The notes beneath the pieces are model-generated. The model was not told the origin of the DNA. It ran no database searches and was given only the letters and a program-made list of their open reading frames with translations. This document shows, in pieces, positions 54,628-63,808 of a stretch of 64,000 bases of DNA (positions are counted from its first letter, which is position 1; every line of letters starts with the position of its first letter). Origin of the DNA: Tautonia marina. Its GTDB lineage: Bacteria > Planctomycetota > Planctomycetia > Isosphaerales > Isosphaeraceae. Where the stretch lies: assembly GCF_009177065.1 (NCBI RefSeq), contig NZ_WEZF01000007.1, forward strand, positions 234,116 through 298,115, written 5' to 3'. The position numbers and the translations under genes are program-made.

Positions 54628-55422
54628 ATGAGCATCAAGCCGTTCGACCGCGACGCCCTCCGCGATCGCGTCCGCAACGCGACCCCCTTCCCGAGCCTCT
54701 GCATCGATGGCTTTCTTGAGGAAGACTTCGCCAATCGGGTGCTCGCCGCCTTCCCGACGTTCGAACAAGCCGCCTCGATGGGCCGCGAGTTCGCCGCCCT
54801 GAACGAGCGCGGCAAGGTCCAGCTCACCGACTCCTCGAAGTTCCCCGAGCCGATCGCCGAGCTGAACCGTCTGCTCGCCTCTCCCGAGTTCCGCGACGAC
54901 CTCTCCTACATCTTCGAGATCCCCGACCTGCTCGACGACCCGAAGCTCATCGGCGGCGGGATGCACCAGACCGGCCCCCAGGGGCACCTCGACGTCCACG
55001 TCGACTTCAACTACATCCCCGACCGAAAGCTCCACCGCCGTCTGAACATCCTCGTCTACTTCAACAAGGACTGGAAGCCCGAGTGGGGCGGCAACGTCGA
55101 GCTCTGGGACAAGCGGGTCAAGGTCTGCCACCACTCCTTCTCGCCGATCTTCAACCGCTGCGTGATCTTCGCCACCAGCCCGATCAGCTATCACGGCGTC
55201 ACCGCGGTCAAGTGTCCTCCGGGGAACACCCGCAAGTCGTTCGCCGGCTACTACTACACCGAGCAGGCCCCCGAAGGCTGGGACGGCACCATCCACTCCA
55301 CCATCTTCAAGGCCCGCCCCAATGAGGTCCTCAAAGGCAAGGTCCTCATGCCCGCCGAGAAGATGAGCCGATGGGTCCGCCGCACCCTCCACGACGCCAA
55401 GAAGCTCATCAAGAGCAAGTAA
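54628..55422 (+). CDS. 2-oxoglutarate/Fe(II)-dependent oxygenase
   Basis: A 264-residue cytoplasmic protein from ATG 54628. The double-stranded beta-helix motif HxD is in HLDVHVDFNY, the distal iron histidine in SPISYHGV, and the 2-oxoglutarate arginine in NTRKSFAGYYY. The middle (RRLNILVYFNKDWKPEWGGNVELWD) matches the prolyl-hydroxylase-like group that modifies proteins or sugars using O2 and 2-oxoglutarate. The substrate is unknown. A basic C-terminus (KMSRWVRRTLHDAKKLIKSK) could contact nucleic acid or membrane. The REP-like repeat lies downstream, then dnaE in the opposite direction. Confidence 0.85.
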   Translation: MSIKPFDRDALRDRVRNATPFPSLCIDGFLEEDFANRVLAAFPTFEQAASMGREFAALNERGKVQLTDSSKFPEPIAELNRLLASPEFRDDLSYIFEIPDLLDDPKLIGGGMHQTGPQGHLDVHVDFNYIPDRKLHRRLNILVYFNKDWKPEWGGNVELWDKRVKVCHHSFSPIFNRCVIFATSPISYHGVTAVKCPPGNTRKSFAGYYYTEQAPEGWDGTIHSTIFKARPNEVLKGKVLMPAEKMSRWVRRTLHDAKKLIKSK

Positions 55423-55479
55423 GCCCCCCTCTCGTCGATCAAAGGGCGCGAGCGGCATCCCGACCGTCCGCGCGACCCT

Positions 55480-55594
55480 GACCTCTCCCTCTCCCAACTC
55501 GTTCCCCGTTCGCGGGGGAGCGGGTGGCAACGGCCAATTCAACCCTCTCCCCCGCGACGGGGAAGAGGGTGGCCGCAAGGCCGGGTGAGGGGGA
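55480..55594. repeat. REP-like intergenic repeat, two halves
   Basis: Two related units, 55480-55530 and 55541-55594, made of CCCTCTCCC...GGGGGAG...GGGTGGC-type inverted sequence; the second contains AGGGTGGCCGCAAGGCC and GGGTGAGGGGG. This pattern is a well-known palindromic intergenic repeat in many bacteria. It lies between two convergent gene ends and may act as a terminator or mRNA stabiliser. Confidence 0.65.
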
Positions 55595-55693
55595 TCCCTG
55601 CGACGCTCAAGAGCCTGGCTCCGTCTACGCCGTCTTTATTCTCACTCGGCAAAGGCCGAACGAGGAAGCATCACCGCAACCCCCTCTCGACCC

Positions 55694-58600
55694 TTAACCC
55701 ATCGAGGGCGGTGCCGCTGCCCCTCGGTGGCCGAGCAAAAAGACATTCCCGGCCCCGACGGTCGACTCCAACGCGGCGATCAACGCATCATCATGCCGGA
55801 CTCGCCACGACGCCCCGGCGCGGAAGATGGCCCGGTGGGCGTTCGGCAGACCGAAGACCTCGAAGTAGACCTCCAGGTTCCCCTGATACTGCCCGAGCAC
55901 CCGGCCCAATCGGTCGAGTTCCTGTGCGCCGTGCGCCCCCTTGTTCAGGCGAACGACCAGGCCCCGGCACAGCTCGGCCCCGGCCCGCTCGATGGGGATG
56001 ATCCGGCTGACGATCAGCTCGGCCGGCTCGCGCTGGCGGCTGAGCTGGCCTCGGACGAAGCAGATCAGGTCGTCGCGAACCAGATCCTGCTGCTTGGCGA
56101 ACTCCTCGGGCCAGAGCATTGCCGGGGTCGAGCCGGTCAGATCCTCGACCGAGAGCTTGGCCATCCGCGTCAGGCCCGATCGGCTCTTTTGCACGTTCCG
56201 GACCTTCACCCCGGCCAGGATGCCACCGAGGACCACCTCAACCTTGTCCGGCAGCTCGCTCAGTTGCGAAACGGTGTGGGTGCGGAAGGCCTCGATCAGG
56301 GCCTCATGCCGCGCCAGGGGATGGCTCGACATATAAAAGCCCAGCACCTTCTTTTCCTCGGCCAGCCGCTCGGCGTCGGACATCTCGGGAACATCGGGCA
56401 GGCTGGTGACGATCGTCTCCGGCTCGGCCACGGCCACGGCCGCATCGAAGGCGTCGAACAGGCTCTTTTGCCCTCGCTTGCGGTCCTCCTGCCGGGCCTG
56501 CCCCCCCTGAACGGCCCGAGGGAGCACAGCAAGGAGTTGGCTCCGACGAGCGCCCAGCGTATCGAACGCCCCGGCCTTGATGAGGGTTTCCGTCACCCCC
56601 TGGCCGACCTCCTTCGACGGCACGCGCTCGCAGAAGTCATCGAGGCTGGTGAACGGGCCTCCGGTCGTACGGGCCTCGACAATCGTCTCGACCGCCTTGA
56701 AGCCAACCCCCTTGATCGACCCGAGGCCGAAGTGAATCGTCTTCTCCTGATCGGCCGGGCGGAAGCCGACAACCCCTTCGTTGACGTTCGGCGGCAGGAC
56801 GGCCAGGCCCATGCGCCGACAGTCGTCGATATGCTCCACAAAGAACTTTTCCCGCTCCGAACCGTCCATCTCGGAGGTGAGCACGGCGGCCATGTACTCG
56901 GTCGGGTAGTGCGTCTTCAGGTAGGCGGTCTGATAGGCGACGAGGGCATAGGCGGTCGAGTGGCTCTTGTTGAAGCCGTAGCCGCCGAAGAACTCGATCA
57001 GATCAAAGATTTCCTTGGCTTTTGCCTTGTCGAGCCCCCGCTCGACCGCGCCGAGCATGAACGCCTCGCGGCCGGCCGCAATCACGTCGGTCTTCTTCTT
57101 CGAGATCGCTTTGATAGTTGCGTATGCTTTGCTCAGTTCAATCCCGCCCAGCCTGTTCAAGATCCGCATGACCTGTTCCTGGTAGACCATGATCCCGTAG
57201 GTCTCTTCCAGGACGTCCTTCATGACCGGGTGCGGATAGTCGGCCGCTTCCCGGCCGTGCTTGCGGTTGACGTAGCTATCGACCATGCCGCCGTTGAGCG
57301 GGCCGGGACGATAGAGGGCGTTCGTGGCGATGATGTCGGCGAAGCGGTCGGGCTTCATCTTGATGAGCAGGTCGCGAATGCCAGCCGATTCGAGCTGGAA
57401 GACCCCCTTCGTCTCCCCTCGCTGCAAGAGGGCAAACGTCTCGGGGTCGTCCAGCGGCAGGGCGTCGAGATCGACCGGGTTGTCCGGGTGCCGCTCGTTG
57501 ATCATCTTCACGGCGGCGGCCAGGCTCGTCAGGTTCCGCAGGCCGAGGAAGTCGACCTTCAAGAGCCCCGCCTTCTCGACGTCCCCCATGTCCCACTGGG
57601 TCGAGACGACCTCCTTGCTCTTGTCCTTGTTCGGGATCTTCTGCAAGGGGCAGAGGTCGCGCAGGGGGCGGTCGGCGATGACCACGCCCGCGGCGTGCGT
57701 ACCGACGTTGCGGACCGTGCCTTCGAGCCGCCGGGAGAACTCGATCATCCGGCCGATATCGGGGTCGCGGTCGGCCTCGGCCCGAAGGGCGGGCTCCTTC
57801 TTGAGGGCCTCGTCGAGCGTGATGTTCAGGACGTTCGGCACCAGCTTCTTGACCGTCTCGACCTTCGCCAGCGGAATCCCGAGCGCTCGGCCCACGTCGG
57901 TCATCGCCGCCTTGGCCTTCAACGTGCCGAAGGTGCCGATCTGCGCGACGTTGTCGCCGCCGTACTTCTTGCGGACGTACTCGATGACCTCATAGCGCCG
58001 CTCCTGGCAGAGGTCGATGTCGATATCAGGCGCTTCCGATCGGTTCGGGTCGAGGAACCGCTCGAACAGCAGGTCATACGTCAAGGGATCGACATGACTG
58101 AGCTTCAGGGCATACGCCACCAACGCCCCGCAGGCCGAGCCTCGGGCGGTGGTCGGAATTCCCTGTTCGTGGGCGTAGCGCACGAAGTCCCAGACGATGA
58201 GGAAGTAGGCCGAGAAGCCCATCCGGGCGATGATCCCCAGCTCGTGGTCGAGCCGTTCCTGTGCCTCGGGGGGGATCGGGTCGCCGAAGCGCTCGCGGAG
58301 CCCTTCCTCGCAGACCTCGCGGAGGTACTCGTCCGGCGTCTTGCCTGCCGGCGGGTCGAAGGCGGGAAAGCAGCGCTTGCCGAGGCCGAAGCTCTCGTAG
58401 TTCGGCTCGACCGACTCGGCGATCCGGTGCGTCAGGGTCAGCGCCTCGTCCAGACCCGGCATGGCCGCGCTCATCTCCTCGGGGGAGCGGACGAAGTACT
58501 CCTGCGAGTCGAACTTCAGGCGGGTCGGGTCGTCGAAGGTCTTGCCCGAGCTGACGCAGAGCAGGACGTCGTGCGACTCGGCGTCCTCTCGGGTCAGGTA

Positions 58601-59242
58601 GTGGGCGTCACTCGTCGCCACCAGCGGGAAGCCCCGACGGCGGGCGAAGTCGAGCGAGCGATCCAGGTGCTCGGCCTGAACGTGGTAGCCGTTGTTCTGG
58701 ATCTCGACGAAAACGTGTTCAGGTCCGAAGATCCGTTGATACCAGGCGACGAGCTTCTCAGCCTCCTCGACCCGGTCGTTGAGGATCAGGTCGGAGTACT
58801 CGGAGGAGACGCAGCCGGTCAGGCAGGTGATTCCCTCGGCGTGGCGTTCGAGGATCTCGTGGTCGATCCGGGGTTTGTAGTAGTACCCTTCGAGGAAGGC
58901 CAGCGACGAGAGGCGGATCAGGTTGCGGAACCCCTCGCCGGTGCGGGCGAGCAAGGTCAGGTGGAAGTAGTGCTTCTTCTTCTGGACCCCGCCGGCGCTG
59001 CGGTCGGTCCGGTGGCGGGGGGCGACATACGCCTCCATGCCGACAATCGGCTTGATGCCGGCAGCCTTCGACTCGCGGAGGAACTCGACGGCCCCGTACA
59101 GGTTGCCGTGGTCGGTCAGGGCCAGCGACTCCATCCCCAAGGCCTTGGCCCGTCGGGTCAGCTCGGGCAGTCGAGAACCGCCGTCGAGCAGGCTGTAGTG
59201 GCTGTGGCAGTGCAGGTGGACGAAGGGCGGGGCGCTGGGCAT
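55694..59242 (-). CDS. dnaE: DNA polymerase III alpha subunit
   Basis: DnaE is the replicative polymerase of the chromosome. The 1182-residue protein from ATG 59240-59242 has AGGAG about eight bases upstream and the full domain order: an N-terminal PHP domain (HLHCHSHYSLLDG, LALTDHGNLYGAVEF), palm with the catalytic aspartates in PDIDIDLCQERR, thumb and fingers (TRARGSACGALVAYALKL-like region, then GTFGTLKAKAAMTDVGRALG), helix-hairpin-helix near 860, OB fold near 1000 and a C-terminal domain. The PHP histidines are largely kept, unlike in E. coli, so proofreading-related metal binding is possible. The length is typical of the DnaE1 type. A divergent Phd-like gene lies 517 bases upstream. Confidence 0.96.
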   Translation of the reverse strand: MPSAPPFVHLHCHSHYSLLDGGSRLPELTRRAKALGMESLALTDHGNLYGAVEFLRESKAAGIKPIVGMEAYVAPRHRTDRSAGGVQKKKHYFHLTLLARTGEGFRNLIRLSSLAFLEGYYYKPRIDHEILERHAEGITCLTGCVSSEYSDLILNDRVEEAEKLVAWYQRIFGPEHVFVEIQNNGYHVQAEHLDRSLDFARRRGFPLVATSDAHYLTREDAESHDVLLCVSSGKTFDDPTRLKFDSQEYFVRSPEEMSAAMPGLDEALTLTHRIAESVEPNYESFGLGKRCFPAFDPPAGKTPDEYLREVCEEGLRERFGDPIPPEAQERLDHELGIIARMGFSAYFLIVWDFVRYAHEQGIPTTARGSACGALVAYALKLSHVDPLTYDLLFERFLDPNRSEAPDIDIDLCQERRYEVIEYVRKKYGGDNVAQIGTFGTLKAKAAMTDVGRALGIPLAKVETVKKLVPNVLNITLDEALKKEPALRAEADRDPDIGRMIEFSRRLEGTVRNVGTHAAGVVIADRPLRDLCPLQKIPNKDKSKEVVSTQWDMGDVEKAGLLKVDFLGLRNLTSLAAAVKMINERHPDNPVDLDALPLDDPETFALLQRGETKGVFQLESAGIRDLLIKMKPDRFADIIATNALYRPGPLNGGMVDSYVNRKHGREAADYPHPVMKDVLEETYGIMVYQEQVMRILNRLGGIELSKAYATIKAISKKKTDVIAAGREAFMLGAVERGLDKAKAKEIFDLIEFFGGYGFNKSHSTAYALVAYQTAYLKTHYPTEYMAAVLTSEMDGSEREKFFVEHIDDCRRMGLAVLPPNVNEGVVGFRPADQEKTIHFGLGSIKGVGFKAVETIVEARTTGGPFTSLDDFCERVPSKEVGQGVTETLIKAGAFDTLGARRSQLLAVLPRAVQGGQARQEDRKRGQKSLFDAFDAAVAVAEPETIVTSLPDVPEMSDAERLAEEKKVLGFYMSSHPLARHEALIEAFRTHTVSQLSELPDKVEVVLGGILAGVKVRNVQKSRSGLTRMAKLSVEDLTGSTPAMLWPEEFAKQQDLVRDDLICFVRGQLSRQREPAELIVSRIIPIERAGAELCRGLVVRLNKGAHGAQELDRLGRVLGQYQGNLEVYFEVFGLPNAHRAIFRAGASWRVRHDDALIAALESTVGAGNVFLLGHRGAAAPPSMG

Positions 59243-59759
59243 CTCGCTCTCCTCGGGCGGATCGCGGTCTCGAACGTCGGGGGGCCGGACGGGCGGTCGC
59301 TCGGCTCGGGCGGAAGGAGGGCAACGGACCGATCGGCGTCTCGTTGGCACGCGAACCACTGTACCGACGAACACACAAGAGTGTACCGAAAAATCCGGGA
59401 TCCGGCCAGGCGCACGGACGTGTCGCACGCACGCCCGTCCAGTTCCATCGTACCCGGTATCGGCTCGGGATCGCGGTCAGCTTCGGTCAGCTCTTGAAGC
59501 AGCGTTCGGATCGTCGCGGTGAGGAAGGATCGCAGGGGTTTGGGAAGGCGATCCGGTGGCGAGGGGAGACGGGCCTCGTGCGGCAGGTTGTTCAAGCCAG
59601 GGCGTTCGGCCTTGGAAGGCCAGCGGAGGGAACGGGAGCCGGGCAAGCACTCCCATTTGCGAGGCCGGCCAGGCGATCGGCGGTCCCGCAAGGCATCGCG
59701 GTCGGGCCGGGCGTGGCCGAAGCCACGCCACGGGTCGACCGGAATTGCACGCGGCGTGA
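59243..59759. other. Gene-free region upstream of dnaE
   Basis: 517 bases between the dnaE start and the end of the antitoxin-like gene. It must carry the dnaE promoter. Open frames on both strands are GC-driven and have no ribosome site or conserved look. No DnaA-box cluster was seen. Confidence 0.5.
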
Positions 59760-60062
59760 TCAGACGGAAACCAGTTCGGCCTCCTGCTCGACCACCGTCG
59801 CACCCTCGGGCGTCTCGTCGTCCGAGTCTCCCTTGCCGAGTCCTTGAACCAGGGCGCCCAGCTGCAGCGCGAGCAGGCGATCCGAAGGGGTCTGGCAGCG
59901 GAGCAGTTCGAGGAACGCCTCAGCTCCGATGATGACCGCCTTGGGCTTGCTGTGGATCGTCAGGACGTAGCGGCTGTCGTTGTCTTCGAGCGATTCGAGG
60001 ACCTTCGGCAGGTCTCGGTGCAGCTCGCGGCTGCCGATGAAACGAACGCGGGATTGGGGCAT
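59760..60062 (-). CDS. Orphan Phd/YefM-type antitoxin-like protein
   Basis: A 100-residue protein. The first 55 residues (SRELHRDLPKVLESLEDNDSRYVLTIHSKP then KAVIIGAEAFLELL) have the Phd/YefM fold signature: N-terminal DNA-binding part, turn with 'KPKAVII' and the hydrophobic 'FLELL' stretch. The C-terminus is acidic (KGDSDDETPEGATVVEQEAE), in place of the toxin-binding tail, and no toxin gene (Doc, YoeB, RelE) adjoins it. It may be an antitoxin whose toxin is elsewhere or lost, or a stand-alone transcription regulator. Confidence 0.7.
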   Translation of the reverse strand: MPQSRVRFIGSRELHRDLPKVLESLEDNDSRYVLTIHSKPKAVIIGAEAFLELLRCQTPSDRLLALQLGALVQGLGKGDSDDETPEGATVVEQEAELVSV

Positions 60063-60238
60063 GTCTTCCTCTGTTGCCGTAGTGTGGCCAAGAGAAGGCC
60101 AGGGGCGGAACGTCCGGTAAGAGCGGATTGGACGCTCCTTCGACCTCGCGATATGCGAGTTGAATCGTATCGAACGCCCCCCGACCCGTCAATTGAGTCT
60201 GGGACGAAGTTTAGAGACTTTCTCGGAAATTGATCATT

Positions 60239-62170
60239 TCAAGGCCGAACCCCGGGAACGCTTGAAGGCTCGTCCCCCTGATCTCGATCAGGGTCGCGGC
60301 CCTCCCGCGTGGGGTCCGGAGCATCGGGCGAGATGGGCAAATCAGGTGCCTCCGGCTCCGGCTCAGGACGAGATTCCGGATCGCTCGGGGGCTCGGAGGG
60401 AGCAGGGGAGGGGACCGAAGCGTCGGCACTTGGCTGCTCATCATCCATGCGGTCGAGCACCGCCTGGGCATTGGCGATGAGCTGGAGGAACTCGCGGTCC
60501 CCCTGGGCCGGCGTCGTATACGATGTGATCAATTGATGAAGCTGAGCGCGAGCAGGTTCGAACAGCTCATTGCGCTCGTTAATGAGGGCCTGCTGATACA
60601 AGTTGAAAGCGATTTGTTTCTGCTCGCGCAGCGCGTCCACTTGCTCTTGCCAGCGCTGCTGGCCGAGCAAGAGCCAGCCCCGTTCTTCGGGGTCGTTGCG
60701 GCGAGCGAGTTCCTGGGTAAACCGCTGCCACTGCGCCGCGATCATCGCATGCTGTTCCAGTCGTTCAAACGGAACGATCTCCGACAGGACCGTCTTGTAC
60801 AGGGCCTCGACCGGGCGATCGGAGCGGGGACGGCCCAGGGGGGTCGGGCTGGCGAGCTGCACAGCGCGGCCCTCGGCCTCGTCCAGGGCGATCCGGTCGC
60901 GCCATTCGGCAAACTGCTCGCCGTAGGGGTGGTCGGGGAAGCGCCGCTCGATCGGTTCGACCGCCTCGCTGAAGGCGCGTTTCCAGTCGGGCCGACTGTC
61001 GGACTGCATCAGGGTTTCGGCCCGGGCGTAGAGGGTCTCCATGCTCGGCGGCCACATCAAGTAGGTGACCAGGCCGATCAGGGCGACCAGGGCGAGGGCC
61101 AGCCCGGCGGTTTCGAGCATCCGGCGTCGTCGAGCGTCCGGGTCCAGGTCGTCGGCGGCGGCTCGGGCCTTGGTCTTGGTCTTGGCCTTGGACCGGGTTT
61201 TCGACGGTTTCCGAGGGCGGGACTCGGTGCCGGCGGGCGCCGAGGAGTCGCCGTTCCGCGAGAGCAAAACGGTTCCGCCCTCGTCGGCTACCTTGGCTCG
61301 GGCCCGATCGAAGACCATCTCCACCCGATCGCCGCGGCGGTGCCGTTCCCGAAGTTCTTCGAGCTGATAGGCCACCTGCGCGGCGTCCCAGGCCCGATCG
61401 CTGGGAGTCTTGGACATCAGGCGGACGACCAGATCGTCGAGGGCCCGGGGGATGTCCGGGTTTTTCTCGCTCGGCCGGGGGGGCGGGGTGTTCAGATGGG
61501 CCTGCATCAAGATGACGGGAGAGCTGCCGGCAAACGGTGTCTGCCCCGTGAGCATCTGATAGAGCAGGCAGCCGAGGGCGTAAAGGTCGGTCCAGTGGCT
61601 GATCGGGATTTTGCCGTGGATCTGCTCAGGGGCCATGTAGGCAACGGTGCCAAGGGTGCGGCCGGTCTTGGTCAGGTCGGTCGTGGCGTCGAGATCCTTG
61701 GCGATCCCGAAGTCGGTCAGCTTGATCTGGCCGTCCTTCGTCAGCATGAGGTTCGAGGGCTTCAGGTCGCGGTGAACCACCTGATGCTCGTGGGCGAACT
61801 GAAGGGCCTGGCAGAGTTGAATCCCCAGCTCGACCACCTCGTCCCAGGGCAGGAATCCGCGACGTTCAATGACCGAGTCGAGCGGTTCCCCCTCGACGAA
61901 CTCCATCGCGTAGTAATAGATGCCCTGGGCCTTGCCGTGGGCGTAGTAGCGGACAATGTTCGGGTGGCGCAACTGGGCCAGCAGCTCCGACTCGCGCTGG
62001 AACCGCTTCAGGGCATTGTCGCGAGCAAGATACTCGGCCGAAATGATCTTCACCGCCGCGGTGCGCGTGCGACCATCCTTGAGGTGACGGGTGGCCTTGA
62101 AGACCTCTCCCATCGCCCCGGCACCTATTTTGCTCTCAAGCTGAAACGAGCCAAGCCGCTGGCCGATCAT
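60239..62170 (-). CDS. Ser/Thr protein kinase with a transmembrane segment and helical C-terminus
   Basis: A 643-residue kinase from ATG 62168-62170. The kinase domain (1-270) is complete: GAGAMGEVFKAT, AAVKIISAEYL, VVHRDLKPSNLML (a normal HRD, so RD-type), LTDFGIAKDL and YMAPEQIHGK. A lysine/arginine-rich linker (KTRSKAKTKTKARAA) precedes a single membrane segment (about 390-412, LETAGLALALVALIGLVTYL), followed by an extracytoplasmic helical domain and an acidic, proline-rich tail. No PASTA repeats are present. The upstream open frame to 62929 is ignored: it runs through the repeat modules and has no conserved sequence. The kinase gene lies alone, with the gene-free repeat region upstream; its targets are unknown. 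Confidence 0.9.
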   Translation of the reverse strand: MIGQRLGSFQLESKIGAGAMGEVFKATRHLKDGRTRTAAVKIISAEYLARDNALKRFQRESELLAQLRHPNIVRYYAHGKAQGIYYYAMEFVEGEPLDSVIERRGFLPWDEVVELGIQLCQALQFAHEHQVVHRDLKPSNLMLTKDGQIKLTDFGIAKDLDATTDLTKTGRTLGTVAYMAPEQIHGKIPISHWTDLYALGCLLYQMLTGQTPFAGSSPVILMQAHLNTPPPRPSEKNPDIPRALDDLVVRLMSKTPSDRAWDAAQVAYQLEELRERHRRGDRVEMVFDRARAKVADEGGTVLLSRNGDSSAPAGTESRPRKPSKTRSKAKTKTKARAAADDLDPDARRRRMLETAGLALALVALIGLVTYLMWPPSMETLYARAETLMQSDSRPDWKRAFSEAVEPIERRFPDHPYGEQFAEWRDRIALDEAEGRAVQLASPTPLGRPRSDRPVEALYKTVLSEIVPFERLEQHAMIAAQWQRFTQELARRNDPEERGWLLLGQQRWQEQVDALREQKQIAFNLYQQALINERNELFEPARAQLHQLITSYTTPAQGDREFLQLIANAQAVLDRMDDEQPSADASVPSPAPSEPPSDPESRPEPEPEAPDLPISPDAPDPTREGRDPDRDQGDEPSSVPGVRP

Positions 62171-62464
62171 GGAAGCTGGACCTGTCGCGATCAAAGCGAG
62201 GGTCGGACGGCGAAGACATCCGGGGCGCATCCCTGCCCGCACGATTCCCGGAACACTGTCGGCAACAAGTATAACGGGAAATCCCGCCGGGGAGCGACCC
62301 CTTTGATTCGGAAATTCCCAGTCGAGGAACACCACGAGGAGACGGCCTCGAACCTCGGGTTCTCTCGTGTCTTCCACCGGAGCCGTTTCGCCTCCTCGGG
62401 CAACCGATCGCCGAGCGAGATCAAACCCAGGAATCACGCCCCGATCTCCCGAGAGCGTGGTCGG

Positions 62465-62577
62465 GTGCGCCCTCCGGTGCGCGGTCCCGTGCGCCCTTTG
62501 GTGCGCTGAGAGATGATCGCGGAGATCTTTGTCGAACAGAGACTTACGCCCAATTCGACCATCCGTTTCGGGAATCG
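62465..62577. repeat. Spaced repeat module 1
   Basis: GTGCGC occurs at 62465, 62477, 62489 and 62501, an exact 12-base period. CGTTTCGGGAATCG follows at 62564-62577, 63 bases after the last hexamer. The hexamers are separated by six bases with little conservation. Confidence 0.85.
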
Positions 62578-62669
62578 AGGCGGGAGGGCCGAGCTGGAAG
62601 ATCGACGGCCGGTGGTCGGTGGCTCGCCATTTAACGGTCGAGACGTGGGGAGCCGGATGGCTGGCGACG

Positions 62670-62770
62670 GTGCGCCTCCCGGTGCGCTGCCTGGTGCGCT
62701 GGGCGGCAAACTCGGAAGCCCTTCGGAAGATTGGACTTCCAACACGAATGATCGTTCGTTTCGGGAATCG
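62670..62770. repeat. Spaced repeat module 2
   Basis: GTGCGC at 62670, 62682 and 62694 (12-base period), then CGTTTCGGGAATCG at 62757-62770, again exactly 63 bases after the last hexamer. The module is 193 bases downstream of module 1. Confidence 0.85.
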
Positions 62771-62862
62771 GGCGCCGGGATGCGGAGCGAGCCGGAGCGG
62801 TCGCCGTCGCTGGGGAGTGCATCGCCGGATCGACGAAGGACGCAGGGGCGGATCGGCCGGGG

Positions 62863-62970
62863 GTGCCGGTCGGTGCGCAGGGCATGCGCGGCTCGGTGCG
62901 CTGAGAACCAGTTGCGAAGAACGATGCATGGTAGGAAGTTACGTCAAACCAACCCATTCGTTTCGGGAAT
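62863..62970. repeat. Spaced repeat module 3
   Basis: GTGCCG at 62863, GTGCGC at 62873, ATGCGC at 62884 and GTGCGC at 62896 (spacing 10 to 12), then CGTTTCGGGAAT at 62959-62970, again 63 bases after the last hexamer. The module is 202 bases after module 2 and is the most degenerate. Confidence 0.75.
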
Positions 62971-63229
62971 GACCAAGAAGTTCCAGGAGCTGCGAAATTG
63001 GGTGAACCAGGAGATGAGCGAAACACAAGCACGCAATACTGATCGCAAGCATGATTCGTGAAGCAGGTTTCCCAGGGGGCGGAAAATGCCTCGACAAGAT
63101 CATCGGGAAAATGCGGGGCGGCAGTCACAAAGGGAAAAAAAATAGGGGGGGGGCAAGGGACCGGTCAAGGCGAGGGCAGGCGGTGGCCGCTATTGGCCTC
63201 GAACGCCTCGACGAGGGCGTCTCGGGGGT

Positions 63230-63808
63230 TCAACTCGGTGTGTCCCCTGGATCGGAGGTGGCCGCGGAACGCCGGCCGGCGTCTCGGACGACGAGGGCCA
63301 GCCAGACGAAGGGGCTGAGTGCGCCGAAGACGAGGCCGGCGGTCAGGATCAGCCAGGCCAGGATGAGGGCAAAGCGGAGGCTCGCCAGGATGAGGGCCAC
63401 GGCGGCGACCACCCCGCAGAACGAACCGATCGAGAGGCGGGGGGGCAGGCCGAGGGGGTCGGACAGGTGTTGCGCGACGGCGACCGACGCGGCGAGCATC
63501 GCCGCGATGATGGCCAAATCGGCGGCCAGAGTCACGGGGGAGAACCACCCGGGAGGACTTCCGGGCGGGGCCGTCGCGCGGGGCACACTTCGGTAGGGGA
63601 AGGGGAAGCCGTAGATCGCGGCATCTTCCTTGCCGAGGTTGCCGTCGATCGTGGCCAGGATTCCCACGGCCAGGCCCACCCAGATCAGGGCGAAGCAGCC
63701 CAGCGGCCCGGGCCATCGCCACCGGGGACGCGGGCGATCGGCGCGGATCGAGGTCTCGGGCTCCTGGAAAGGATTGGCCTGGTCAGGGCCTGGACGAAGG
63801 GATTGCAT
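63230..63808 (-). CDS. Small polytopic membrane protein of unknown function
   Basis: A 192-residue protein from ATG 63806-63808 with four or so hydrophobic segments (GCFALIWVGLAVGILATI, TLAADLAIIAAMLAASVAVA, FCGVVAAVALILASLRFAL, AWLILTAGLVFGALS), short loops and a basic N-terminus (RADRPRPRWRW). I do not recognise a family. It would sit in the cytoplasmic membrane. The neighbours on either side are the gene-free repeat region and the right edge, so its context says nothing about its role. Confidence 0.6.
   Translation of the reverse strand: MQSLRPGPDQANPFQEPETSIRADRPRPRWRWPGPLGCFALIWVGLAVGILATIDGNLGKEDAAIYGFPFPYRSVPRATAPPGSPPGWFSPVTLAADLAIIAAMLAASVAVAQHLSDPLGLPPRLSIGSFCGVVAAVALILASLRFALILAWLILTAGLVFGALSPFVWLALVVRDAGRRSAATSDPGDTPS

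Larger units (their letters stand above)
62171..63229. other. Gene-free kilobase with three spaced repeat modules
   Basis: 1059 bases between the kinase start and the end of the membrane-protein gene. It contains three repeat modules (next entries) and, at 63133-63155, homopolymer runs AAAAAAAA-T-A-GGGGGGGGG. The long open frames in it follow GC bias; the three modules fall in three different frames, so they are unlikely to be one coding sequence. Part of the stretch must serve as the kinase promoter region. Confidence 0.7.

Noticed and set aside
55727..59497. Very long open frame on the plus strand, opposite dnaE
   Set aside because: It mirrors the GC-rich codon structure of dnaE on the other strand, has no ribosome site and no recognisable domain.
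60533..62509. Plus-strand open frame opposite the kinase gene
   Set aside because: The kinase motifs on the minus strand are unmistakable, and the opposite frame is a codon-bias shadow.
62171..62929. Upstream extension of the kinase frame through the repeat modules
   Set aside because: The kinase domain starts at residue 1 from ATG 62168-62170; the extension is low-complexity and shows no conserved sequence.
62434..63128. Repeat modules read as a protein (FPKR followed by QRT-rich segments)
   Set aside because: The three modules fall in three different frames because the periods (193 and 202) are not multiples of three, so they are not one coding sequence.
63133..63155. A8 and G9 homopolymers as a signal
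   Set aside because: Such runs may be sequencing-sensitive or simple slippage; nothing around them supports a function.
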